A stretch of 20,713 nucleotides of DNA from a virus, in the IMG/VR virus record IMGVR_UViG_3300029908_000179, positions 1 through 20,713 of that record; one strand, 5' to 3'. Position 1 is the first letter of the stretch, and each line of letters starts with the position of its first letter. Made by a program: the position numbers and the translations under genes. The notes under the pieces are model-generated. The model was not told the DNA's origin, ran no database searches, and saw only the letters and a list, made by a program, of their open reading frames with translations. Shown in pieces: positions 1 through 6,048 of the stretch.

Positions 1-1224
1 TTCAAATTCAAATCACTGCGCGTACTCGACGATATGGAGAACGCAGACCTCAGGCTCAAGGTTGCGCAAGCCGACGACATTTACATGACCCACAACGTGA
101 TCGACCCGACTGAGGTCGCAGAGTCGCGTTTCAGCAACGATGAGTATTCGATCGAAACTAAACTCGACTGGGAAGGCCGGGAGAGCGGCGACCTCATTCC
201 TGGCGGTCAGATGCCGGGCATGGAAGGCAATGATCCAGGCGAAGGGATTCCAGGCACGGGCGATAAGCCCCCGGAAGGCGAGTCGACGACCTCGTCCACT
301 AGCGGCACCGGAGAGAAATCGCTGAAAGGTGAGCCACCTCCGTCCGAGCCCGAGCCTGGGAACGATGTGCGTAACCCCGAAGGCGAAGACAAGAACCTGA
401 AGGGCAAGCCTAAAAAGAAGTTCCCGATGGCCAACTCTAAAGGCGACGCGGATGTAGGCAACCCGACCGTAGAGGGACGCGGAGTTGAGGGTCTGTTTCA
501 GGGCGAGAATAACCCCGGGCTTGCGTTCTACCCGAAGAACCAAAAGCTCGAAGTCGAGAACCCAGTGCCTAAGGTCGAGTCGTTCATCTCGCAGACCATG
601 AGCGAACCGATGCGCGATCCGCGCACTGACCCGCATATCAAGGGTCCGGGAATCCCGAATAAGCCTCGGACGTTTCTGCCGACACGCGGAAACGGAATGA
701 CCTCGCCAAGTGGATTTGACTTCGAGAAGGACGCAGGCAGTGCAGGTGTCGCGCGCGAAGGGTCGTCGAAAGCAGTCGAGGGCGGCTCGTACTACGCGTA
801 CGATTCAGCCGACAAGCCAGAGCCAACACGCGCTGCGACCATCGTCGTACGTGATGGCGACATGATTCTGATGGGTAAGCGGAAGGACGGTCGATGGGCG
901 CTGCCTGGCGGGCACATCGAGGCAAAGGAGAGCGCTCATCAAGGCGGCGTACGGGAGCTCGACGAAGAGACCGGACTCAAGGCCAAAAAGCTCAAGTTCC
1001 TTGGCTCTCGGCTTGTCGAGCCTGAGATGGGGAAATCCGTCGCGGTCCATATGTACGAACATAAGCATGACGGCGAGACCAAGCCAACGTTCAAGAAAGA
1101 CCCCGACAAAGAGTTCGACGAGTTCCGCTGGGTCAACACGAAAGAAAAGTTACCCGATGAGATCGAAGGGAATCTCGCGCATCCGAATAATGTGGCTCTA
1201 TCACATCTCGGAATGATTCGGTGA
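1..1224 (+). CDS. Portal protein C-terminus (DUF1073/Acb1-N-like) fused to a Nudix hydrolase domain, 5'-partial
   Basis: The frame is open from base 1, so the Met codon at 34 is internal and the gene begins upstream; 407 residues are visible. Residues 1 to about 58 resemble the C-terminal end of DUF1073-type portal proteins (a helix rich in A/D, then D-P-T-E-V-A-E-S-R-F). The portal forms the dodecameric DNA gate at the capsid vertex. Residues about 60-275 are a low-complexity linker rich in G, P, E and K with repeats such as EKSLKGE and DKNLKGK. Residues about 278-407 form a Nudix fold with a complete Nudix box at 304-326: G304, E310, R318-E319, E322-E323 and G325 all fit G-x5-E-x7-R-E-U-x-E-E-x-G-U, so metal-dependent hydrolysis of a nucleoside-diphosphate-linked substrate is expected. 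The substrate cannot be read. The portal assignment rests on a short visible piece plus gene order; the Nudix call is firm. The stop overlaps the next start as GTGA. Confidence 0.85.
   Translation, partial: FKFKSLRVLDDMENADLRLKVAQADDIYMTHNVIDPTEVAESRFSNDEYSIETKLDWEGRESGDLIPGGQMPGMEGNDPGEGIPGTGDKPPEGESTTSSTSGTGEKSLKGEPPPSEPEPGNDVRNPEGEDKNLKGKPKKKFPMANSKGDADVGNPTVEGRGVEGLFQGENNPGLAFYPKNQKLEVENPVPKVESFISQTMSEPMRDPRTDPHIKGPGIPNKPRTFLPTRGNGMTSPSGFDFEKDAGSAGVAREGSSKAVEGGSYYAYDSADKPEPTRAATIVVRDGDMILMGKRKDGRWALPGGHIEAKESAHQGGVRELDEETGLKAKKLKFLGSRLVEPEMGKSVAVHMYEHKHDGETKPTFKKDPDKEFDEFRWVNTKEKLPDEIEGNLAHPNNVALSHLGMIR
910..978 (+). other. Nudix box of the portal-fused hydrolase
   Basis: This stretch encodes the 23-residue Nudix signature with every defining position present: the first Gly, Glu at position 7, Arg-Glu at 15-16, Leu at 17, the Glu-Glu pair at 19-20, Gly at 22 and Leu at 23. 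In the family these Glu residues bind the catalytic Mg or Mn ions. The intact motif argues for an active enzyme and not a decayed domain. Confidence 0.95.
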
Positions 1225-1424
1225 ACACGAACGATTTCACGGTTTTTACTGTGAAAGCAGGAATCTATGACGACCCTCCGATCAAAGCGGTTTGGCTCGG
1301 GAATCATCGCTACCAGTGCGGGCATTGCATGAAGGGCTATTTCAACGTGTTCACCGAAGACCGCTACGACATCAGTTGTCCGTCGTGCGGGTTTTACATC
1401 GTCGTTAGGTACACTGGACGATGA
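1221..1424 (+). CDS. Small zinc-ribbon protein
   Basis: A 67-residue protein that starts with GTG inside the portal stop (GTGA, four-base overlap) and itself overlaps the next gene by ATGA. It has two Cys-x2-Cys knuckles, C33/C36 and C53/C56, separated by 16 residues, which is the layout of a zinc ribbon. The rest is a short beta-rich chain with many aromatic residues. The double overlap with portal and minor head genes makes it likely to be translated with them. No function is recognised: such ribbons in phage head operons may be structural or may bind nucleic acid. The reading is supported by spacing and Cys pattern, not by a family match. Confidence 0.72.
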   Translation: MNTNDFTVFTVKAGIYDDPPIKAVWLGNHRYQCGHCMKGYFNVFTEDRYDISCPSCGFYIVVRYTGR

Positions 1425-2248
1425 GACGCCGCCTACCTGAGCCATCACACCCGGCCTCAGCCGAGCGCGAGTATCACCGTTACCTCCGGAAGTACGCGCA
1501 GACCTACGCACTGCTCATGAGCAAAGGCCTGAAAGAGATCCTCCCCGACATGCGCGAGGTCGCAGCGCTCGAGCAGCCGCGCATGGACGAGAACATCGAG
1601 GCGAAGCTGAAACGCCTTTTTGGATGGGTTGAAAAGAATCTCGCGCGCATTTTCCCAGATCCAATGCTCAGGGGCTGGGCGCTTGCGATGATTTCAAAAG
1701 TCAGCCGCAACTCGAAGTCGAACACGAACCGCACCATGAAGGCCGTCTACAAAGAAGCCGGGGAGCCCGCTCCCGACTTCGAGCCGTTCATGCATGACAG
1801 AAAACTGACGCCGTACTACCAGAACGTGGTCGACGAGAACGTTGGCCTGATCCGTTCGATTCCGCTCGAGAAGCTCCCGGTGTTCAAGAATCAGCTCGTG
1901 GCCATGATCACGGCCGACGCTCCCTCGTCGCAGATTCAGGAAGCCATTCTGAAGAACTTCGCGGTAACGCGAAACAAGGCCGCTCTCATCGCGCGCGATC
2001 AGATTGGCAAGGTCAATGGAGCCCTCGAAGAGCACCGACAGAAGCAACTCGGATTCACGCGCTATCGCTGGAGAACTTCAGAGGATTCGCGCGTTCGGAA
2101 GGACCATAAAGAACTCGACGGCCAGATTTTTGACTGGTCCAAACCCCCCATCGTCGACAAGCGGACTGGGCGGCGCGCGCATCCGAAGCGCGACTTTCAG
2201 TGCCGTTGCTGGGCCGAGCCGATCATCGAAGACGTGATCGAAACTTGA
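1421..2248 (+). CDS. Mu F-like minor head / head morphogenesis protein
   Basis: A 275-residue protein starting at an ATG within the preceding stop (ATGA). The C-terminal half carries the hallmarks of the phage Mu gpF-like domain (PF04233): A-R-D-Q-I-G-K-V-N at 191-199, a R-W-R-T-S-x-D-S-R-V-R-x-x-H motif around 216-229 with L-D-G just after it, and H-P..D-F-Q-C-R-C-W at 254-264. In SPP1 and Mu the homologue sits inside the head near the portal and affects DNA packaging or ejection. The N-terminal 180 residues are mostly helical and less conserved in the family. Its place directly after the portal gene is the standard one. No catalytic role is assigned. Confidence 0.92.
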   Translation: MRRRLPEPSHPASAEREYHRYLRKYAQTYALLMSKGLKEILPDMREVAALEQPRMDENIEAKLKRLFGWVEKNLARIFPDPMLRGWALAMISKVSRNSKSNTNRTMKAVYKEAGEPAPDFEPFMHDRKLTPYYQNVVDENVGLIRSIPLEKLPVFKNQLVAMITADAPSSQIQEAILKNFAVTRNKAALIARDQIGKVNGALEEHRQKQLGFTRYRWRTSEDSRVRKDHKELDGQIFDWSKPPIVDKRTGRRAHPKRDFQCRCWAEPIIEDVIET

Positions 2249-2278
2249 CGCGTTATTCCACATAGAGGAAACTTTTAA

Positions 2279-2413
2279 ATGTTCAGGGAAGAGCGGCGAA
2301 GCTCACGGATGAAATATGGTCTGACTAGTCTCCCAGACCAACAGGTGGCGGCGATCAGGGTTTTATCGGTTGGCCTTGATCGCCGCCCGCCTTACGGCTT
2401 GCGCTATGCTTAA
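2279..2413 (+). CDS. Possible 44-codon small ORF in the gap before the protease gene
   Basis: ATG at 2279 follows a fair Shine-Dalgarno sequence (AGAGGA, about nine bases upstream) and runs 44 codons to TAA at 2411. The predicted peptide is basic, rich in Arg, with no recognisable motif. It contains both inverted repeats described below, so the base sequence may be constrained as RNA structure and not as protein. It could be a leader-type peptide, a small phage protein or a chance ORF; the ribosome-binding site is the only positive evidence. Confidence 0.3.
   Translation: MFREERRSSRMKYGLTSLPDQQVAAIRVLSVGLDRRPPYGLRYA
2317..2340 (+). repeat. Inverted repeat / hairpin 1 in the gap upstream of the protease gene
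   Basis: TGGTCTG at 2317-2323 is the exact complement of CAGACCA at 2334-2340, leaving a ten-base loop. It stands six bases upstream of a second, longer hairpin. No T-run follows, so it is not a classical intrinsic terminator. Confidence 0.6.
2347..2387 (+). repeat. Strong GC-rich hairpin 2 in the gap upstream of the protease gene
   Basis: GGCGGCGATCA at 2347-2357 pairs perfectly with TGATCGCCGCC at 2377-2387; a G-T wobble and two further G-C pairs (2358-2360 with 2374-2376) extend the stem to 14 pairs around a 13-base loop. No T-run follows on the + strand, so a Rho-independent terminator is not supported. The stem ends about 53 bases before the protease start and could act as a processing site, pause site or translational control element. 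Confidence 0.7.
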
Positions 2414-2440
2414 ACTTTTGTCAGAATTTGGATCATTGAC

Positions 2441-4033
2441 ATGAAAAAGTCTGGCACGTCTGTAAAACGGTTCGACTTCGGTGAGATGCGAAGCGTAGAG
2501 AAGACGCCGCAGGGCTTTTTGAAGATCCCTGGGTTCGCTACGCGTGTCGGTGTTTTTCCGTATCTGACCGGCAGTGGTGAAATTCGCCGAGAGCTGAGGC
2601 ATCCAGATGACGTGTTCGATCCACAGTCGATGAAAACTCTTCAGTACGCTCCCGTCACGATCGAGCACCCGCCCGTCATGCTGACGCCTGCGAACGTCGG
2701 CCAATATTCGGTCGGTCACACCACGGAACGCGTGGAAGTGAATCGCGATCTTCTCGACACCGACCTCATCGTCGAGGAGCAAGAGGGAATCGACGCCGTC
2801 GAGAAAGAAGGAATTCGCGAGCTCTCGAGCGGTTACCTCTGCGACGTCGTTGAAGAGGAAGGCGTGTACAACGGCGCTCCGTATAATTATCGCCAGAAAA
2901 ATATCAAGTACAACCATCTCGCGATGGTCAAGCGCGGCCGGGCCGGACCTGAAGTTCGCATGCGCCTTGACAGCGCTGACGCCGTGATGCGTAGTGATGA
3001 GGATTCGATCCCTAATCGCAGTGAGTTCGCTCAGGAAGCAGCGACCGACTCCGAAGGCCCATCGACGAAGAAACTTGTGATCTTAGGCAAGGAGATTGAA
3101 CTCCCTGCCGACGAAGCGGACACGATGCAGGACCTCCTGGATCGTTACGATGAAATGAGAGCGAAACTTTCCGAACTGGAGGAAAACATGGCAAAGCGAC
3201 AAGACAAAGCAGACGTGGACATCAATCAGAAGGGTATTTCTCCACAAGTGAAAGTGGAGCAAGGCGGCCCAGACGGCCGCTCTTCCGGCGCGAAGACTGG
3301 CCCTAAGCCAGGCTCGATGACCGGCGGCGGATCCCAAAAGACCGACGACGAAGAGGAAGAGGGCAAGAAAGAAGACGGCGATGAGCACGGAGTCATCGGT
3401 GGCGTCACCAAGGGCGGCAAGGCCGACGAAGACATGGGCGACGAGGAAGAGGAAGGGAAGAACCCTTTCGCAAAGAAAGACTTTGAAGGCGGAAACGCTG
3501 CCGAAGGCGGCGGAGCTGCGATGTCCCCAGTTGATCAACTCAAAAAGGATTTCGCTGAGATGAAAGACAAGTACGACGCCGCAATGGGCAAGCTCGACGC
3601 CATGGCCTCGGCCTCCATGGGTGCTGGCGAAGCGAAGCCAGATCGCATGGACTCCACCGAGAAGCGCATCCGGGCTCGCGTGAAGCTTGAACGCCAGGCC
3701 GAAAAACTCGTCCCATACGAACTCGCTAAGAAGTTCGATTCGATGACGGACGACCAAATCCGCGCCACCGTGATCAAGCACCGCCACTCAAAGGCTGATC
3801 TCGAAGGCAAATCCTCGGTCTATCTCCAGAGCCGTTTCGACAGCATTCTGGAATCGAACGAAGAGGAAGGTTCTGAATCTCGCAAGAACGCTGGCCGGGC
3901 AATGCTCGGACTCGTTGACGAGAACGGCAACCGCATGGACTCCGCCGAAGTTGACCCGACCTCCGCTCGCCAAAAGATGATCAGCTCGACTCGGGCTCTT
4001 TGGCAGTCTGATTTGTCCGCGAAACGTAAATAA
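2441..4033 (+). CDS. Prohead protease (DUF2213) fused to internal scaffold
   Basis: A 530-residue protein. Residues 1 to about 180 match the DUF2213 capsid maturation protease pattern: the E-H-P-P segment with H76, the E-L-S-S-G-Y segment with S129/S130, and N-H-L-A-M-V with H159, which suits a His-Ser-His triad like that of herpesvirus assemblin. From about 190 the chain is a scaffold: a helix with coiled-coil character (about 205-255), an acidic Gly-rich middle with E/D runs, and a helical C-terminus. R/K-x-D-S motifs recur at 175, 402, 431, 465 and 498. In known systems such a fusion guides shell assembly and is then cleaved and lost. The start at 2441 has only a weak ribosome-binding site (GGAT), unlike the internal start at 3188. 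The cement and major capsid genes follow at once. Confidence 0.88.
   Translation: MKKSGTSVKRFDFGEMRSVEKTPQGFLKIPGFATRVGVFPYLTGSGEIRRELRHPDDVFDPQSMKTLQYAPVTIEHPPVMLTPANVGQYSVGHTTERVEVNRDLLDTDLIVEEQEGIDAVEKEGIRELSSGYLCDVVEEEGVYNGAPYNYRQKNIKYNHLAMVKRGRAGPEVRMRLDSADAVMRSDEDSIPNRSEFAQEAATDSEGPSTKKLVILGKEIELPADEADTMQDLLDRYDEMRAKLSELEENMAKRQDKADVDINQKGISPQVKVEQGGPDGRSSGAKTGPKPGSMTGGGSQKTDDEEEEGKKEDGDEHGVIGGVTKGGKADEDMGDEEEEGKNPFAKKDFEGGNAAEGGGAAMSPVDQLKKDFAEMKDKYDAAMGKLDAMASASMGAGEAKPDRMDSTEKRIRARVKLERQAEKLVPYELAKKFDSMTDDQIRATVIKHRHSKADLEGKSSVYLQSRFDSILESNEEEGSESRKNAGRAMLGLVDENGNRMDSAEVDPTSARQKMISSTRALWQSDLSAKRK
3178..3190 (+). promoter_or_regulatory. Internal ribosome-binding site and in-frame ATG for scaffold-only product
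   Basis: GGAGG at 3178-3182 lies five bases before an in-frame ATG at 3188-3190 (Met250 of the fusion). This is a near-ideal Shine-Dalgarno arrangement and much stronger than the one in front of the full-length gene. Confidence 0.6.
3188..4033 (+). CDS. Probable nested scaffold protein (internal start of the protease-scaffold gene)
   Basis: Initiation at Met250 would give a 281-residue protein lacking the protease and keeping the acidic middle region, the helical C-terminus and four of the five R/K-x-D-S motifs. Known parallels are lambda Nu3, made from inside gene C, and herpesvirus UL26.5, made from inside UL26; both supply more scaffold than protease. The evidence here is the GGAGG-AAAAC-ATG start alone, supported by the domain boundary falling at the right place. 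It remains an inference that both products are made. Confidence 0.55.
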   Translation: MAKRQDKADVDINQKGISPQVKVEQGGPDGRSSGAKTGPKPGSMTGGGSQKTDDEEEEGKKEDGDEHGVIGGVTKGGKADEDMGDEEEEGKNPFAKKDFEGGNAAEGGGAAMSPVDQLKKDFAEMKDKYDAAMGKLDAMASASMGAGEAKPDRMDSTEKRIRARVKLERQAEKLVPYELAKKFDSMTDDQIRATVIKHRHSKADLEGKSSVYLQSRFDSILESNEEEGSESRKNAGRAMLGLVDENGNRMDSAEVDPTSARQKMISSTRALWQSDLSAKRK

Positions 4034-4064
4034 TTGCCGGATAGGCGAAAGGAAAGGATGACTT

Positions 4065-4595
4065 ATGGCTCCACAAACTAGCTATGCAATCAACATCCCG
4101 GCGGTTTCGTACCCCGGCCAAATCGCGGACAGCGGAGAGGTTCTCGACATTTTGTCGGCTGCCGCTTACGCCGCTGCGATGACGTACGGTACGCTCGCGA
4201 TCACGGACGAAACGAACACGACCACGTTTGAGTTCCTCGCGGCGCGTGCACCGTCTGCGTCCGGTGACATCACTGTCGTCGGCGCTCAGCTCGGTATCGT
4301 CGTAGCCGACCAGGCCCGGGCTCAAAACCCAGCCTTCACGCTTCCAGTGTATCCTCAGTACTTTTCGGTGCCATGTATGCGCCGTGGTCGTATCTGGGTC
4401 AACGCTGAGACGGCGATGACGGACGGATCCAGCCCATACGTTCGCTTCGCCTCTGGCGCTGGCGGAACTACGCTCGGGAACTTCCGCAATAGCGCTGACA
4501 CGGCAACCGCCGTGCAAGCTGCTACCGGCCAGTTGCTCGTTCGCGGAACCACGACCGGCGCAGGCTATGCGGTCATTGAAGTCAACATCGCTTAA
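4065..4595 (+). CDS. Capsid cement / decoration protein (Gp24-like)
   Basis: A 176-residue beta-rich, Ala/Gly/Thr-rich protein preceded by a good Shine-Dalgarno (GGAAAGG). The opening Y-P-G-Q-I-A-D-S-G pattern, the short repeated Gly-Thr segments and the ending G-Y-A-V-I-E-V-N-I resemble structural cement proteins of the Gp24/DUF2190-like group. Position between the protease-scaffold and the major capsid gene is the usual place for a decoration protein, which binds the outside of the expanded shell and stabilises it against internal DNA pressure. The family call is by pattern and position. Confidence 0.75.
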   Translation: MAPQTSYAINIPAVSYPGQIADSGEVLDILSAAAYAAAMTYGTLAITDETNTTTFEFLAARAPSASGDITVVGAQLGIVVADQARAQNPAFTLPVYPQYFSVPCMRRGRIWVNAETAMTDGSSPYVRFASGAGGTTLGNFRNSADTATAVQAATGQLLVRGTTTGAGYAVIEVNIA

Positions 4596-4614
4596 TCGAA
4601 GAAAGGAAAAACAC

Positions 4615-5565
4615 ATGGGAAATGCAATGAAACAGATGCCTCACTTCGATGCCGGCGAATCGTTGTTCTTGAATCGTCAGCTCGACTACATCAAGCAACA
4701 AACGTACGACATCAAGTATGCGGAACTGAAGGCCCGTAAACTCATCCCCGTCAGCTCCGAGGCTGACCCAGGCGCTGAGAACATCTTCTACCGCCAGTAC
4801 GACCAATCGGGTCTTGCGAAGATCATCAGCAACTATGCTGACGACCTTCCAGACGCGGATGTGTCCGGTAAGGAATACTCGGCGGCTGTGAAGACGCTGG
4901 GCGCTTCTTACAAGTACAACCTCCAAGAAATGCGCGCTGCCGTCTACGGCAACGTTCCTCTTGAGCAACGCCGGGCGAATGCTGCTCGCCGGTCGATTGC
5001 CCAAAAGGAAAACAAGATCGCATTTTACGGCGACACCCTCACCGGTCTCGTCGGCCTGTTCACCGCTCCGAACGTGACCTCGGTCACGATTCCAGCGACC
5101 GGAACCGGCACGACGACTCAGTGGGTGAACAAAACCCCAGACCAAATTCTCTACGACATGAACCTCGTAGCGAACACGGTCGTCAGCGTCTCCCTTGGCG
5201 TTGAGAATCCGGACACGATGCTCCTCCCACTTGCGCAGTATAACTACGTCGCAAGCACGGCACGGTCGGATTTCAGCGATAAGACGATCCTGAACTACTT
5301 CCTTGAGAACAACCCCTACATCAAGCAAGTGGAATGGGTTAACGAACTGGCGTCGGCTGGGGTCACCGGTAGCGGCTCCGCTCCGTACGCACGGATGTAC
5401 GCTTACCGTCGTAGTCCGGAGGTTCTGACGCTTGAGATCCCAAGCGATTTCGAGCAACTCGAGCTCCAAATCAGGAACCTCATTTACAAGACCAACTGCA
5501 TCGAACGATGCGGCGGAGTCTTGGTTTACTATCCGTTGGCTCTTGCTTACGGCGACGGAATCTGA
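4615..5565 (+). CDS. Major capsid protein (DUF2184, HK97 fold)
   Basis: A 316-residue protein. The ATG at 4615 is chosen over an upstream in-frame ATG at 4567, which lies inside the cement gene; 4615 is preceded by GAAAGGAAA. Features fitting DUF2184 capsid proteins are the N-terminal F-L-N-R-Q-L-x-Y-I helix, the N-I-F-Y-R-Q-Y-D-Q-S-G segment (E-loop region), the N-P-D-T-M-L-L-P stretch in the middle, and a C-terminal beta segment ending with Y-K-T-N-C-I-E-R-C-G-G-V-L-V-Y-Y-P. It would form the shell hexamers and pentamers. A perfect hairpin lies 27 bases after the stop codon. Confidence 0.92.
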   Translation: MGNAMKQMPHFDAGESLFLNRQLDYIKQQTYDIKYAELKARKLIPVSSEADPGAENIFYRQYDQSGLAKIISNYADDLPDADVSGKEYSAAVKTLGASYKYNLQEMRAAVYGNVPLEQRRANAARRSIAQKENKIAFYGDTLTGLVGLFTAPNVTSVTIPATGTGTTTQWVNKTPDQILYDMNLVANTVVSVSLGVENPDTMLLPLAQYNYVASTARSDFSDKTILNYFLENNPYIKQVEWVNELASAGVTGSGSAPYARMYAYRRSPEVLTLEIPSDFEQLELQIRNLIYKTNCIERCGGVLVYYPLALAYGDGI

Positions 5566-5592
5566 TCGATTCTTAGACACACTCACGGAGTG

Positions 5593-5627
5593 GCCGGGTT
5601 GTAATATATTTTGTATTACAACCCGGC
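5593..5627 (+). repeat. Perfect 14-bp hairpin just after the major capsid gene
   Basis: GCCGGGTTGTAATA at 5593-5606 is the exact complement of TATTACAACCCGGC at 5614-5627, around a seven-base loop. It is 27 bases past the capsid stop and 28 bases before the next start. The next bases are ACTTCGCG, with no T-run, so it is not a standard intrinsic terminator. A stable stem here could protect the 3' end of the capsid message, mark an RNase site or partly attenuate transcription, each of which would raise capsid yield relative to downstream genes. Confidence 0.75.
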
Positions 5628-5655
5628 ACTTCGCGATCAATCTAAGGAGTAATAA

Positions 5656-6018
5656 ATGGCCAAAGGCAATCGATTCCCATCCCCTGCGAACGTTCAAATG
5701 AACAAAGGCAAGCCCGTTGTTCGTCCAGTCACCCCGGAGCCAGAAAAGACTTTTGAAGGAAAGAAGCCGAATCTGATCCAAGTTCATTCGTATTTGAAGA
5801 ATACGGTCGTTCTCCCTAATGGAGTTCACTCGATCGCTCCCGGCCTGAATCACATCGGCAAGGAAGAGTTCGAGTCGGCGTCAAGCCATCCTTCGATTGC
5901 AAAGCACATCAAAGACGGTTCGATTACAATCGAATCCAAGGGCTCTAAAATCGAACCAAAGTCTGAGCCAAAAGCCGAAGCTCAGGACTCTACTAACGAA
6001 GACAACGAATCGGCTTAA
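5656..6018 (+). CDS. Small head-region protein, paralogue of the next gene's product
   Basis: A 120-residue protein with a consensus-like Shine-Dalgarno (TAAGGAGT). The N-terminus is basic and Pro-rich, the centre (about 40-92) is a small alpha/beta segment, and the tail is low-complexity Lys/Glu/Ser. The centre, A-P-G-L-N-H-I at 61-67 followed by P-S-I-A-K-H-I-K-D-G-S-I at 79-90, lines up with R-P-G-W-N-E-F and P-S-I-Q-A-M-L-K-D-G-T-I in the next protein. Position between capsid and head-tail connector suggests a minor head or completion role. No named family is recognised. Confidence 0.7.
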   Translation: MAKGNRFPSPANVQMNKGKPVVRPVTPEPEKTFEGKKPNLIQVHSYLKNTVVLPNGVHSIAPGLNHIGKEEFESASSHPSIAKHIKDGSITIESKGSKIEPKSEPKAEAQDSTNEDNESA

Positions 6019-6048
6019 CCCTCATACTCGGCTAGGAGACACCGAAAT

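Noticed and set aside
2371-2440. Sigma-70 promoter in the gap before the protease gene
   Set aside because: TATGCT at 2405 resembles a -10 box, but no -35 box lies at proper spacing (TTGATC is 23 bases upstream). Not supported.
4567-4614. Upstream in-frame ATG for the major capsid protein
   Set aside because: It lies inside the cement gene without a ribosome-binding site, while ATG 4615 has GAAAGGAAA before it and gives the expected N-terminus.
5593-5627. Intrinsic (Rho-independent) terminator after the capsid gene
   Set aside because: The stem is strong, but no T-run follows it on the + strand, and the operon continues with well-spaced genes.
4582-5853. A 423-codon open frame on the minus strand across the major capsid gene
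   Set aside because: It is antisense to a well-supported capsid gene, its translation is Arg/Val-rich without motifs, and it spans the capsid stop and the hairpin. It is explained by codon bias of the + strand gene.
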